In this document: positions 34,117 through 42,410 of the stretch, in pieces
Layout: each line of letters starts with the position of its first letter
Numbering within the stretch: the stretch's first letter is position 1
From: UBA1952 sp965200035
Lineage (GTDB): Bacteria; Bacteroidota; Bacteroidia; Chitinophagales; Chitinophagaceae
Direction: 5' to 3'
Assembly: GCA_965200035.1 (NCBI GenBank)
Contig: OZ241334.1
Location: 2,852,001 to 2,916,000 of the forward strand
DNA length: 64,000 bases
Translations under genes and position numbers: made by a program
Notes under the pieces: model-generated
What the model was told of the DNA's origin: nothing
Databases searched by the model: none
Seen by the model: only the letters and a program-made list of their open reading frames with translations

Positions 34117-34707
34117 ATGACCGTTGGATACACAGAACAAGAAATTATAAAAGGCTGCCGCGATGGTAATCGCTCGGTTCAGGAGATCCTGTACCGCGAT
34201 TATTACAGCATTTTTATGAAAGTCTGTGTACGCTATACCCGCAATCTTGAAGATGCAGAACAGGTGCTGAACGACGGGTTTCTGAAAATTTTTACCAAAA
34301 TAGCCATGTTTGACGGCGCCGGCTCATTTGCCGGATGGATGCGCCGCATTATGGTCAATACCTGCCTTGACTTCCTGCGCAGCCACGAGCTGAAGACCGG
34401 AATGCAGATGCACGTGAATACAGAAAAGGTAGAAGACAGCCTGCTAGCCAGCACTACCAGCAACAGCGGTCTTGAAAAAATAGAATTTAAAGAGCTTGCA
34501 AGCCTGATACAGGGCCTGCCGGCAATGACCCGTACGGTGTTCAACCTTTTTGTGTTTGAGGGAATGACGCATAAGCAGATAGCAGCCGCACTACCCATCA
34601 GCGAAGGCACTTCGCAATGGCATGTACATCAGGCGCGCCACCTGCTTCAGAAAAAAATAAAAAAAGTAAATGCCCAAAATGAATTTTATGCCAGTCACCG
34701 AATTTGA
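34117..34707 (+). CDS. ECF-type RNA polymerase sigma factor
   Basis: 196 residues with sigma region 2 (about 20-95: YRDYYSIFMKVCVRYTRNLEDAEQVLNDGFLKIFTKI then FAGWMRRIMVNTCLDFLR) and region 4 (about 135-185: ELASLIQGLPAMTRTVFNLFVFEGMTHKQIAAALPISEGTSQWHVHQARHLL). This is the Bacteroidota group that directs RNA polymerase to stress or envelope promoters. It overlaps the next gene by 38 bp, so the two are translationally linked, as sigma/anti-sigma pairs usually are. The downstream partner, however, is not a standard FecR-type anti-sigma factor. Confidence 0.92.
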   Translation: MTVGYTEQEIIKGCRDGNRSVQEILYRDYYSIFMKVCVRYTRNLEDAEQVLNDGFLKIFTKIAMFDGAGSFAGWMRRIMVNTCLDFLRSHELKTGMQMHVNTEKVEDSLLASTTSNSGLEKIEFKELASLIQGLPAMTRTVFNLFVFEGMTHKQIAAALPISEGTSQWHVHQARHLLQKKIKKVNAQNEFYASHRI

Positions 34708-35899
34708 TAACCAGCTCAGAGATCAGTACGAGCGGGGCAGCTTCGAATACAAACCGGCAAATTGGGAACGGTTGAGCCAGCAACTGCCCATAAAGAAGAA
34801 AAAGCCTTTTTTAAGACGCATACTCTGGCTCCCGCTGACCGCCGCCGCTGCTGCAGTTGCAGGTTTTATAGTTACCCCATTATTCCAGCAAAAAAATCCA
34901 GATCATACAGTAGCTCACCGAAAAGCATCTATACATCATACTGCTCCTTCGGCATCTATCATTAATACAAGTTCTGCTGTTGTTGCCGCGCCTCTTGTAG
35001 TGGCAGCACCAGCATCTGCATCCGTACCAGCATCTACTTCTACAGCTTCCTACTCAGCCGGTAAGCCAACATTTGCAGCTAAACAATTACCCAACCAATC
35101 CGGCAACAGCTCTGCGCCTGTAACGCCTATACCTGCTGCGCCTCAGATTGCGGGCAATAATGATGTACCCGTTCTACATGCGGAAGAGGTAAAGCTCTCT
35201 TCACAAGAGCCTCAGATAGTACAACGTGCACCGGCTCCTGTATTTAATAAAGATGCCAGTGTTGCCCGCAGATTCAATGCTTCCGGCAGTCTGCGGAGTA
35301 TGGCAGATGGTCCTCAATATGATGAAGAGTCTAAAGCAACGTTCAAATCATCCAGCCTCAGCATAGCCGGTGGCTACAAGTATGGTACGGCCAATATGGG
35401 CTATATGGTAGGCTTCAATGGTCGCAGAAGTATTGGTAAAAAAGTATTTATAGAAGGTGATCTCGCTTTTGCCAACAGCCGCAATTCCCAGCAGACCAAC
35501 CAGACTACTCAGGAAAATTTCGATCAGGTGAAACTGGTGGCGGGTACCAATACCACAGGCGCCCGGGCCTTATCGCGTGGCGAGCAGGTGCCCAATATGT
35601 ATTATTTGCAGCTTACCCCAACCGTTGGCTATCAGGTATTGAAATCCATGTCTGTAGGCGCCGGTGCCGATGTGCAGCGGATGTTCAGCAACAATAATGA
35701 TGTGCTGTATGTAATGGATGGAAGTGATGTAAAAGCCGTTCCGCAACTGGATTACGGTGTAGTGGGTAAGATGGAATATTCCCTTACAAAAGTGTTCAAA
35801 GCAGGTATTCAATACCGTCAGGGCCTGAACAATACCAAAGACTATCTTAATCGGAGCTATGTTCAGGTACAGCTGAAGCTGGGGATTCTTGGGAAATAA
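34670..35899 (+). CDS. Sigma-linked membrane protein with C-terminal beta-barrel-like domain
   Basis: 409 residues (a start at 34685 is also possible). It has a short cytoplasmic N-terminus, FDNQLRDQYERGSFEYKPANWERLSQQL, which looks like a sigma-binding helix pair. A transmembrane helix follows (about 48-64, ILWLPLTAAAAAVAGFIV), then a roughly 130-residue Ala/Pro/Ser/Val-rich linker, and a C-terminal domain of about 190 residues with alternating strands ending YVQVQLKLGILGK, like an outer-membrane barrel. Inner-membrane helix plus barrel in one chain is odd. A role as envelope-spanning anti-sigma sensor is inferred from position only. Confidence 0.75.
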   Translation: MPKMNFMPVTEFDNQLRDQYERGSFEYKPANWERLSQQLPIKKKKPFLRRILWLPLTAAAAAVAGFIVTPLFQQKNPDHTVAHRKASIHHTAPSASIINTSSAVVAAPLVVAAPASASVPASTSTASYSAGKPTFAAKQLPNQSGNSSAPVTPIPAAPQIAGNNDVPVLHAEEVKLSSQEPQIVQRAPAPVFNKDASVARRFNASGSLRSMADGPQYDEESKATFKSSSLSIAGGYKYGTANMGYMVGFNGRRSIGKKVFIEGDLAFANSRNSQQTNQTTQENFDQVKLVAGTNTTGARALSRGEQVPNMYYLQLTPTVGYQVLKSMSVGAGADVQRMFSNNNDVLYVMDGSDVKAVPQLDYGVVGKMEYSLTKVFKAGIQYRQGLNNTKDYLNRSYVQVQLKLGILGK

Positions 35900-36073
35900 A
35901 TTGCATGAAGAATTGAAGATGGAGAACTGAGTATTTGTTGCCGGAAATTGAAATTTCAACAGAAAAAGCTATGCTTTGAATTATGTATTCTCCATCATCA
36001 TTTTTTAATTTTCAATTCTCTATTCAATCAACGATTGGTACAGTTTTAGTAATCTTCCTTATAGATAAATGAA

Positions 36074-36081
36074 TACTTTTG
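36074..36081 (+). promoter_or_regulatory. Candidate -7 box for the MlaF-like gene
   Basis: TACTTTTG, matching TAnnTTTG, 22 nt before the ATG at 36104. No clean TTG was found at the -33 position. Confidence 0.4.
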
Positions 36082-36103
36082 AAGGAAGATTATAACGCGG
36101 GAA

Positions 36104-36904
36104 ATGATTGAGCTAAAAAATGTAAAGAAAAGCTTCGGAGATAAGACCGTGCTGTATGATGTTGATGCCGCAATGTATCCGGGCAAGACAAACCTGATTA
36201 TCGGGACCAGTGGCAGCGGCAAGACCGTCATGATGAAAATCATGGTAGGGCTGATGAAAGTGGATGAAGGGCAAGTGTTGTATGAAGGGCAGGACATCAC
36301 CACTATGGAGGAAAAAGAGCTGAAAGATATACGCAACCAGATTGGAATGCTCTTTCAGGGCTCAGCCCTTTTTGACAGCCGCACAGTAGAGCAGAATGTG
36401 ATGTTCCCGCTCGATATGTTTACCAAAGATGCACGTGTCGATAAAATGAAGCGCGTGAATGAAGTGCTGGAACGGGTAAACCTCAAGGACGCCAACAAAA
36501 AATTTCCCGCAGAGATATCCGGTGGTATGAAGAAGCGGGTAGCCCTTGCCCGTGCGCTCGTGATGAATCCAAAATATCTTTTTTGTGATGAGCCCAACTC
36601 CGGTCTCGACCCGCAGACCTCACTGGTAATCGATAAACTCATTAAAGACCTGACTACCGAATACAATATCACTACCGTAATTAATACCCACGATATGAAT
36701 ACGGTCATGGAAAGCGGCGATCATATTGTGTATATGCACCAGGGACGCAAGAAATGGGAAGGAACCAATAAAGAGATCATTTACAGCGATGACAAGGATC
36801 TGAATGATTTTATTTTTGCCTCAGACTTCCTGAAAAAGGCCAAAGAAATGAGTCAGATCGAAGAGAAGAGCGTAGATCCGGCTATGGTAATTAAGCATCA
36901 ATAG
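36104..36904 (+). CDS. ABC transporter ATP-binding protein, MlaF/Mkl-like
   Basis: 266 residues. Walker A is IIGTSGSGKTVMM (about 35-45), the Q-loop lies in IGMLFQGSALFDSRTVEQNVMFPL, the ABC signature is ISGGMKKRVALARAL, Walker B is YLFCDEPNSGLDP and the switch His is INTHDM. The GSGKTVMMK, ALFDS and GGMKKR variants are those of MlaF/Mkl ATPases that power lipid trafficking between inner and outer membranes. The MlaE permease and MCE protein usually adjacent are not in this window's flanks, so the partner is encoded elsewhere or this copy is solitary. Confidence 0.88.
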   Translation: MIELKNVKKSFGDKTVLYDVDAAMYPGKTNLIIGTSGSGKTVMMKIMVGLMKVDEGQVLYEGQDITTMEEKELKDIRNQIGMLFQGSALFDSRTVEQNVMFPLDMFTKDARVDKMKRVNEVLERVNLKDANKKFPAEISGGMKKRVALARALVMNPKYLFCDEPNSGLDPQTSLVIDKLIKDLTTEYNITTVINTHDMNTVMESGDHIVYMHQGRKKWEGTNKEIIYSDDKDLNDFIFASDFLKKAKEMSQIEEKSVDPAMVIKHQ

Positions 36905-37094
36905 AATGCAGATTTTTTTCATAACGGCTTCTTTTACAAAACCCTGCATTTCATTCTTTTCAAACCCGAGTCACCAGAAGAGGCAGGAGGGCCCAGAGGG
37001 TCCAAAGCTTTGTAGCCATAGTAATAAATAAAAATAGCAGGTGCGGCGCATAGCGCCGTCAACCTTTCCCGCAAGCGAACCGTTTTTTATATAC

Positions 37095-37128
37095 ACCGGC
37101 AGATATCCGACATTCTGCCGGCGTTTTT
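37095..37128 (+). terminator. Terminator upstream of sucD
   Basis: CCGGCAGA (37096-37103) pairs with TCTGCCGG (37114-37121) over a 10-nt loop and is followed by a T5 run. It would stop transcripts entering from the MlaF-like gene. Confidence 0.75.
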
Positions 37129-37141
37129 GTGGGAATACATA

Positions 37142-37172
37142 TTGCTATTGCCCCTTAATTCTGCTATTTTTG
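37142..37172 (+). promoter_or_regulatory. sucD promoter (TTG-N20-TATTTTTG)
   Basis: TTG at 37142-37144 and TATTTTTG at 37165-37172 fit the Bacteroidota housekeeping consensus. The start codon is 43 nt further. Confidence 0.6.
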
Positions 37173-37214
37173 CGCGTCAACATTAATTTCTAATTTCTAA
37201 TTTCTAATTACCTC

Positions 37215-38102
37215 ATGGCTGTTCTGGTCAACAAAGATTCCAGGGTTATCGTTCAAGGCTTCACCGGTACGGAAGGTACATTCCATGCCAGCCAGATGAT
37301 CGAGTATGGTACAAACGTGGTAGGTGGCGTAACGCCGGCTAAAGGCGGCACAACGCATCTGGATCGTCCGGTATTCAACACGGTAAAGGACGCCGTAGAT
37401 AAGACCAGCGCCGATGTATCCATCATTTTTGTACCGCCTGCATTCGCCGGCGACGCGATCATGGAAGCGGCTGATGCCGGTATCAAAGTGATTATCTGCA
37501 TCACAGAAGGCATTCCGGTACAGGACATGGTGCAGGCCCGCGAATACATCAATGGAAAAGACTGTCGTCTGATCGGTCCCAACTGCCCGGGTGTGATTAC
37601 TGCCGGTGAAGCGAAAGTAGGCATCATGCCGGGCTTCGTATTCAAGCCGGGGCGCATCGGCATCGTGTCCAAGAGCGGTACTTTGACTTATGAAGCAGCA
37701 GACCAGGCGGTGAAAGCCGGCCTCGGTGTATCTACAGCCATCGGCATCGGCGGCGACCCGATCATCGGCACCACAACCCGCGAAGCGGTAGAACTGCTGA
37801 TGAATGATCCGCAGACAGACGGTATCATCATGATTGGTGAGATCGGCGGTACTATGGAAGCAGAAGCTGCACAATGGCTGAAAGAAAATATGCGCAAGCC
37901 GGTTGTAGGCTTCATCGCAGGCCAGACAGCGCCTCCGGGCCGTCGTATGGGACACGCAGGTGCGATTGTCGGCGGAGCTGATGATACGGCTGCTGCCAAG
38001 ATGAAGGTAATGCGCGAATGCGGTATCAATGTAGTGGACAGTCCTGCTGATATTGGTAAGACAATGGCGGAAGCGCTGAGTAAATCTGCTGTTACAGCTT
38101 AA
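37215..38102 (+). CDS. sucD: Succinate-CoA ligase (ADP-forming) subunit alpha
   Basis: 295 residues, full-length. It shows the CoA-binding Rossmann domain (VIVQGFTGTEGTFHASQMIEYGTNVVGGVTPAKGG), the middle block GPNCPGVITAGEAKVGIMPGF and the phosphorylated active-site His in RRMGHAGAIVGG. With SucC it converts succinyl-CoA to succinate with substrate-level phosphorylation in the TCA cycle. The sucC gene is not adjacent, which is common in this phylum. Confidence 0.96.
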   Translation: MAVLVNKDSRVIVQGFTGTEGTFHASQMIEYGTNVVGGVTPAKGGTTHLDRPVFNTVKDAVDKTSADVSIIFVPPAFAGDAIMEAADAGIKVIICITEGIPVQDMVQAREYINGKDCRLIGPNCPGVITAGEAKVGIMPGFVFKPGRIGIVSKSGTLTYEAADQAVKAGLGVSTAIGIGGDPIIGTTTREAVELLMNDPQTDGIIMIGEIGGTMEAEAAQWLKENMRKPVVGFIAGQTAPPGRRMGHAGAIVGGADDTAAAKMKVMRECGINVVDSPADIGKTMAEALSKSAVTA

Positions 38103-38125
38103 TAAGTTTTTGCCAAAATATAAAC

Positions 38126-38158
38126 AGCCATTCTCAGCACATGGGAATGGCTTTTTTA
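38126..38158 (+). terminator. sucD terminator
   Basis: AGCCATTC (38126-38133) pairs with GAATGGCT (38145-38152) and is followed by T6, 24 nt after the sucD stop. Confidence 0.8.
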
Positions 38159-38245
38159 ATTAAGAAAAAGGTGTTGACTTCAGGCAGCTTACGACACAAA
38201 TCCAAAACTGAACGCTCAACCCTCAACATTCAAAACTTCTGAAAA

Positions 38246-39331
38246 ATGGTTTATAACGTCATCGGGCTGATGTCCGGATCTTCGCTGGACGGGCTTGATA
38301 TTGCTTATGTACAACTGGAAGAAACCCGGGGAGCGTGGCGGTTTGAGATTCTCCATACCGATTGCGTAACGTATCCGCAGGAATGGCGCGACCTCCTAAC
38401 TACGGCCGATATGCTCACTGCCGGTCCGTTCCTGAAGCTGCACACCTCTTACGGGCATTATATTGGCGGATTGGTAAAAGAGTTCATGGAGAAGCACGAC
38501 CTCGATCATAAAGTGCATTTCATCGCCTCGCACGGCCACACCGTCTTTCATGATCCTGAAAATAAAACCACCGGTCAGATCGGTGATGGCGCAGCGATTG
38601 CCGCCGTTACAGCCCTGCCGGTAATATCTGACCTGCGTGCTATGGATATAGCGCTCGGCGGGCAGGGAGCGCCTATTGTGCCCGTTGGCGATCAGCTTTT
38701 GTTTGGTGATTATAAATACTGGCTCAACCTCGGCGGCATAGCCAATATGAGCGTTCGCACAGAAAACGGAATGGTGGCTTTCGACATTTGCCCCTGTAAT
38801 CAGTTGCTCGACTTTTTTGCCCAAAAGAACGGACAGAATTATGATGAAGGAGGAAAGCTGGCCGCTTCAGGTAAAGTAAGCTCAGAGCTGTGCGGCAAGT
38901 TGGGAGCAATTCCTTTTTATGAATTGCCGGGACCAAAATCGCTGAGCAATGATTTTGCTAAAAACGAAGCGATTCCCATGCTGGAAATTTCTGGTATGGA
39001 AACGGAAGATGCATTGGCTACTGCGGCCTGCCATATTGCACATCAGATAGCCAGAAATGTTAGCCGGTATCAGGAAGGTGGCGATGCTGCACAAATGATG
39101 ATCAGCGGCGGTGGCGCATTAAACATCCATCTGGTATCTATGATCGAAGATTTGCTCAAGCCTATGCAGGTGACGCTCATCGCTCCTGACGAGCAGGTGA
39201 TCCGATACAAAGAAGCATTGATTATGGCATTGCTGGGCGCGCTGCGCTGGCGCGAAGAAGAGAATGTGTTCTCCTCTGTTACTGGTGCTGCCAGAGACAG
39301 TATTGGCGGAGCTTTATGGTTGGGGCGCTGA
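38246..39331 (+). CDS. anmK: Anhydro-N-acetylmuramic acid kinase
   Basis: 361 residues. The N-terminal phosphate-binding block GLMSGSSLDGLDIAYVQLE, SHGHTVFHDPE, GQIGDGAAIAA, GGQGAPIVPVGD and LNLGGIANMS are all AnmK signatures. The enzyme cleaves the 1,6-anhydro ring of anhydroMurNAc while phosphorylating it to MurNAc-6-phosphate in cell-wall recycling. It is cytoplasmic. It stands as a single gene between two terminators; no murQ partner is adjacent. Confidence 0.95.
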   Translation: MVYNVIGLMSGSSLDGLDIAYVQLEETRGAWRFEILHTDCVTYPQEWRDLLTTADMLTAGPFLKLHTSYGHYIGGLVKEFMEKHDLDHKVHFIASHGHTVFHDPENKTTGQIGDGAAIAAVTALPVISDLRAMDIALGGQGAPIVPVGDQLLFGDYKYWLNLGGIANMSVRTENGMVAFDICPCNQLLDFFAQKNGQNYDEGGKLAASGKVSSELCGKLGAIPFYELPGPKSLSNDFAKNEAIPMLEISGMETEDALATAACHIAHQIARNVSRYQEGGDAAQMMISGGGALNIHLVSMIEDLLKPMQVTLIAPDEQVIRYKEALIMALLGALRWREEENVFSSVTGAARDSIGGALWLGR

Positions 39332-39353
39332 CGCATTTTTATACAAAACATTG

Positions 39354-39385
39354 TAAGCCTGTGCAGAAATGTCTGCACAGGCTTA
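39354..39385. terminator. anmK terminator
   Basis: TAAGCCTGTGCAGA (39354-39367) pairs perfectly with TCTGCACAGGCTTA (39372-39385) around a 4-nt loop. The T run after it is short. Confidence 0.8.
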
Positions 39386-39427
39386 TTGATTAAAATCAGT
39401 TTCTATAGGCAAGCCTGCTGATTCGGT

Positions 39428-39435
39428 TAACTTTG
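39428..39435 (+). promoter_or_regulatory. Candidate -7 box for the TauE/SafE gene
   Basis: TAACTTTG matches TAnnTTTG, 25 nt before the ATG at 39461. Confidence 0.45.
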
Positions 39436-39460
39436 CAACACCCCGCAACCAACTCTCTGA

Positions 39461-40288
39461 ATGGATCATTATGTAGTGCTTATACTCATCGGCCTGGTAC
39501 TGGGCGCAATTGGTACGCTGATTGGCGCGGGAGGCGGTTTTATTCTGGTGCCGTTGCTACTGCTCACGCAGCCTCAGCTGTCGCCCGATGTGGTCACGGC
39601 AATCTCTACCGCTATTGTAGCCTGTAATGCGATCTCAGGATCAGCTGCATATATTGCTTCGGGAAGAGTGGATTATAAAGCGGGCATCGTCTTCGCCATC
39701 TTCACCATTCCCGGTTCTATTCTTGGCGTAATTACTACCAAATATATTCCCCGGCACACCTTCGATCTGATGTTTGGCGTCATCGTGATTGCGCTGGCAC
39801 TTTACCTGTTTCTGAAAGGCGGGCGAAAAGAGGATGTATCCGGACAAACAGTTACCGGAAAAGGCCTCACTCACCAGCACATCACGGATAAATCTGGTGA
39901 GACGTACACCTATAGCTATGATATGAAAAAGGGAGCGATCCTCAGCCTGCTGGTGGGCTATCTGTCGCCCATACTGGGTATTGGCGGCGGTATCATCCAT
40001 GTTCCGGCCATGTCTGAATGGCTAAGGTTTCCGGTGCATATTGCCACTGCTACTTCGCATTTTGTACTGGCCATCAGCACAAGCATCAGCACAGCAGTAC
40101 ATGCCTGGAATGGCGACTATAACGATCCCAAAGTGATGAAGATGGTGATCGGGCTGGGCATTGGCGTGATTGCCGGTGCGCAGATCGGCGCGCGCTTTTC
40201 CAAAAAGGTGAAAGACAAAGCCATCATCAAAGCTCTGGCTATATGCCTTGCTGTGGTTGGGATAAGAATACTGATGTCAGGAATATAG
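39461..40288 (+). CDS. TauE/SafE-family membrane transporter
   Basis: 275 residues with about eight hydrophobic helices in two similar halves, each starting with the family's Gly-rich motif: IGTLIGAGGGFILVPLLLL near the N-terminus and LSPILGIGGGIIHVPAM in the second half. Members export sulfite or sulfoacetate, or move other organosulfur anions, across the inner membrane; the substrate is not readable. A hydrophilic cytoplasmic loop of about 40 residues (GGRKEDVSGQTVTGKGLTHQ) separates the halves. Its stop is 1 bp from the stop of the convergent DUF3820 gene. Confidence 0.88.
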   Translation: MDHYVVLILIGLVLGAIGTLIGAGGGFILVPLLLLTQPQLSPDVVTAISTAIVACNAISGSAAYIASGRVDYKAGIVFAIFTIPGSILGVITTKYIPRHTFDLMFGVIVIALALYLFLKGGRKEDVSGQTVTGKGLTHQHITDKSGETYTYSYDMKKGAILSLLVGYLSPILGIGGGIIHVPAMSEWLRFPVHIATATSHFVLAISTSISTAVHAWNGDYNDPKVMKMVIGLGIGVIAGAQIGARFSKKVKDKAIIKALAICLAVVGIRILMSGI

Positions 40289-40289
40289 C

Positions 40290-40523
40290 TTATTTTTTCT
40301 TTAACGGATCGAGCAGGTACTCAAGTCCGTTGAGCCTGATCTCATACATCGTCTGTAAAAGCATACCCAGCTTGCCTTTCGGAAATCCTTTCTGCGCAAA
40401 CCAGCTAAGGTAAGTCTCCGGCAGATAGCACAGCACCACATCCTTGTACTTGCCGAACGGCATCTTCATAGATACCAGCTGCAGCAACAGGGTAGCGTCG
40501 GGTTGCGGGTTTTCCTGCATCAT
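40290..40523 (-). CDS. DUF3820 family protein, 77 aa
   Basis: The C-terminal 57 residues match DUF3820: MPFGKYKDVVLCYLPETYLSWFAQKGFPKGKLGMLL, with the family's FGKYK and YLxWF elements. Function unknown; similar sequences occur at the edge of exonuclease-like proteins. Cytoplasmic, small, basic. It follows the SDR gene in the same orientation but is separated from it by a strong terminator. Confidence 0.8.
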   Translation of the reverse strand: MMQENPQPDATLLLQLVSMKMPFGKYKDVVLCYLPETYLSWFAQKGFPKGKLGMLLQTMYEIRLNGLEYLLDPLKKK

Positions 40524-40535
40524 TCATTTTATAAA

Positions 40536-40568
40536 AACGCTGTCAGGGTTAAAAGCCCTGACAGCGTT
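40536..40568 (-). terminator. Terminator of the SDR gene
   Basis: AACGCTGTCAGGG (40536-40548) pairs perfectly with CCCTGACAGCGTT (40556-40568) across a 7-nt loop. On the minus strand it ends in T5. The ACGCTG core also occurs in the terminator at 17622. Confidence 0.9.
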
Positions 40569-40585
40569 GAACCTTTTAAAATCAG

Positions 40586-41428
40586 TTATCCTTCCTTCGG
40601 AAAATCAGCGCCTGCGCTGGTCTCTTCCCATGCATCAAAATCAGTTTTCAATTGATCCATCTTAAGGCGTGCATTCTTTAATGCAGCCTGACCAAGCAAC
40701 AGTCTGAGCGGTGGCTGCTCATCATTGACCGCCTGAATAATAGCTTTAGCCGCACGCACCGGATCGCCGGGCTGGTTGCCGCTGTAGCCACGGATATTGT
40801 TTTGATTGGCGCCCGCTGTTGTTTCATAATCCTTGATCTTCGTTTCTGCATCCAGTGCTGAGCGGCCTGCCCAATCGGTACGGAACCCGCTCGGAGCCAC
40901 GATGGTTACTTTAATGCCCAATGGTTCTACTTCTTTCGATAGCGCTTCCGAAAAGCCATCTACTGCAAACTTGGTCGCATTGTAAAAGCCTACTCCGGGA
41001 AATGCCATCAGACCGCCGATGGATGCAACGTTGACGATGTGGCCGCTGCGCTGCTTGCGCATGTGGGGCAATACCGTCTGCGTCATCTTGGCGAGGCCGA
41101 AGAAATTGATCTCAAACATCTGGCGCACTTCCTGCTCATTGCTTTCTTCGATAGCGCCGAAATAGCCGATGCCCGCATTGTTGACCAGCACATCTATCCG
41201 GCCGAAACGGGCGATTGTTTCTTCTACCGCTTCCGCAACTTCATCTTCATCGGTAACATCGAGCGACAATGCGATGGCCTGCTTGCCATAATCTTTTACA
41301 ATGTCGTGCACCGTTGCAGGCTTGCGCGCGGTGACTGCTACAAAATCACCCGCAGCCAATGCTTCTTTGGCCAGCTCGCGGCCAAAGCCGGTAGAGCAGC
41401 CAGTGATCAGCCATACTTTTTGCTTCAT
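40586..41428 (-). CDS. Short-chain dehydrogenase/reductase
   Basis: 280 residues, classical SDR. The cofactor motif is TGCSTGFGRELA (about 9-20), an NNAG motif lies in VNNAGIGYFGAIEES, and a catalytic Ser and YxxxK are found in VNVASIGGLMAFPGVGFYNATKFAVDGFSEALSKE. The oxidoreductase uses NAD(P)H, and the basic residue after the first Gly motif (TARKP) favours NADPH. The substrate is unknown. Single-gene unit with its own terminator. Confidence 0.9.
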   Translation of the reverse strand: MKQKVWLITGCSTGFGRELAKEALAAGDFVAVTARKPATVHDIVKDYGKQAIALSLDVTDEDEVAEAVEETIARFGRIDVLVNNAGIGYFGAIEESNEQEVRQMFEINFFGLAKMTQTVLPHMRKQRSGHIVNVASIGGLMAFPGVGFYNATKFAVDGFSEALSKEVEPLGIKVTIVAPSGFRTDWAGRSALDAETKIKDYETTAGANQNNIRGYSGNQPGDPVRAAKAIIQAVNDEQPPLRLLLGQAALKNARLKMDQLKTDFDAWEETSAGADFPKEG

Positions 41429-41610
41429 AAAATGGTTCTGTTATTTTTAAATGATAGATAATCCGGACGCTGCAAAGATGCGGTAAAAGCTATTGACGGC
41501 GTGCATGAGCCTATCTGCATAAACAATATGCCAGCGCTTTCTTTACGAACCGGCTTTGCGTTCCTTTGCGCAGCTTGCAGCTACATTTGAAATCCTTCCG
41601 GCAGCGCACT

Positions 41611-42354
41611 ATGAAAGATAATTTTTCCACCCAGTCTGATCAGTATGCACAATTTCGTCCCGACTATCCGGAGGCATTGGTCGATTTTCTGGCGGCGCAA
41701 TCGCCCCGGCATCATGCCGTGTGGGATTGTGGTACGGGCAATGGTCAGCTCGCGGCAAAGCTGGCCCGGCATTTTGACACGGTATATGCTACGGATATGA
41801 GCGCGGCGCAGATTGCCCATGCCGCCCAACGGGCCAACATCATTTATAAAACAGAGCCTGCGGAGCATACCAAGTTTGCAGATCAGCAGTTCGACCTGAT
41901 TACGGTAGCACAAGCCATTCACTGGTTTGACTTTGATGCTTTTTATAAAGAAGTGTATCGCACATTGAAAGACGATGGACTATTTGCGGTAGCCAGCTAT
42001 GCATTGCTGAGCATTACACCTGAAGTAGATCAAGTGATTCAGCATTTCTATAAAGACATTACCGGACCTTACTGGGATAAAGAGCGGCATTATGTGGATG
42101 AGCTTTACCAGACCATTCCTTTTCCTTTTGAAGAAATAAAAACACCGGACTTTGTGCAGCAATACCAGTGGTCGCCCGATCAGCTGAAAGGCTATCTCGG
42201 CACCTGGTCGGCCGTACAGCATTATCGTAAGGCCAATAATACCGACCCTATTGAATTGATAGAAGCTGATCTGAAGCAAGCCTGGGGCGATGCACCCAGC
42301 CATCAGGTGACCTGCCCGATGATCCTGCGCGCCGGTTATAAAAAGGTTTTATAA
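41611..42354 (+). CDS. Class I SAM-dependent methyltransferase
   Basis: 247 residues from the ATG at 41611 (MKDNFSTQSDQYAQFRPDYPEAL). Motif I reads VWDCGTGNGQLAAKLARHF, the acidic ribose-binding residue lies in VYATDMSAAQI, and DLITVAQAIHWFDFDAFYKEVYRTLKDDG is the post-motif block characteristic of the Methyltransf_11 group similar to yeast trans-aconitate or crotonate-type enzymes. The acceptor is unknown. A longer frame from 41566 would include leader codons unlike the family. Confidence 0.87.
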   Translation: MKDNFSTQSDQYAQFRPDYPEALVDFLAAQSPRHHAVWDCGTGNGQLAAKLARHFDTVYATDMSAAQIAHAAQRANIIYKTEPAEHTKFADQQFDLITVAQAIHWFDFDAFYKEVYRTLKDDGLFAVASYALLSITPEVDQVIQHFYKDITGPYWDKERHYVDELYQTIPFPFEEIKTPDFVQQYQWSPDQLKGYLGTWSAVQHYRKANNTDPIELIEADLKQAWGDAPSHQVTCPMILRAGYKKVL

Positions 42355-42410
42355 AAAAGCAAGCATTCCTTTTATTTTTACAGCCACAAAAACATCATTA
42401 TCCAATGCTC

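Larger units (their letters stand above)
36905..37214. other. Intergenic region with palindromic element
   Basis: No gene is visible in 310 bp. It contains a small GC hairpin CGGCGC-ATA-GCGCCG (37044-37058) in an otherwise AT-rich stretch, which looks like a dispersed REP-type repeat. The terminator and the sucD promoter are listed separately. Confidence 0.5.

Noticed and set aside
37197..37955. 252-codon minus-strand frame over sucD
   Set aside because: Antisense shadow of an unmistakable sucD gene; composition unlike a folded protein.
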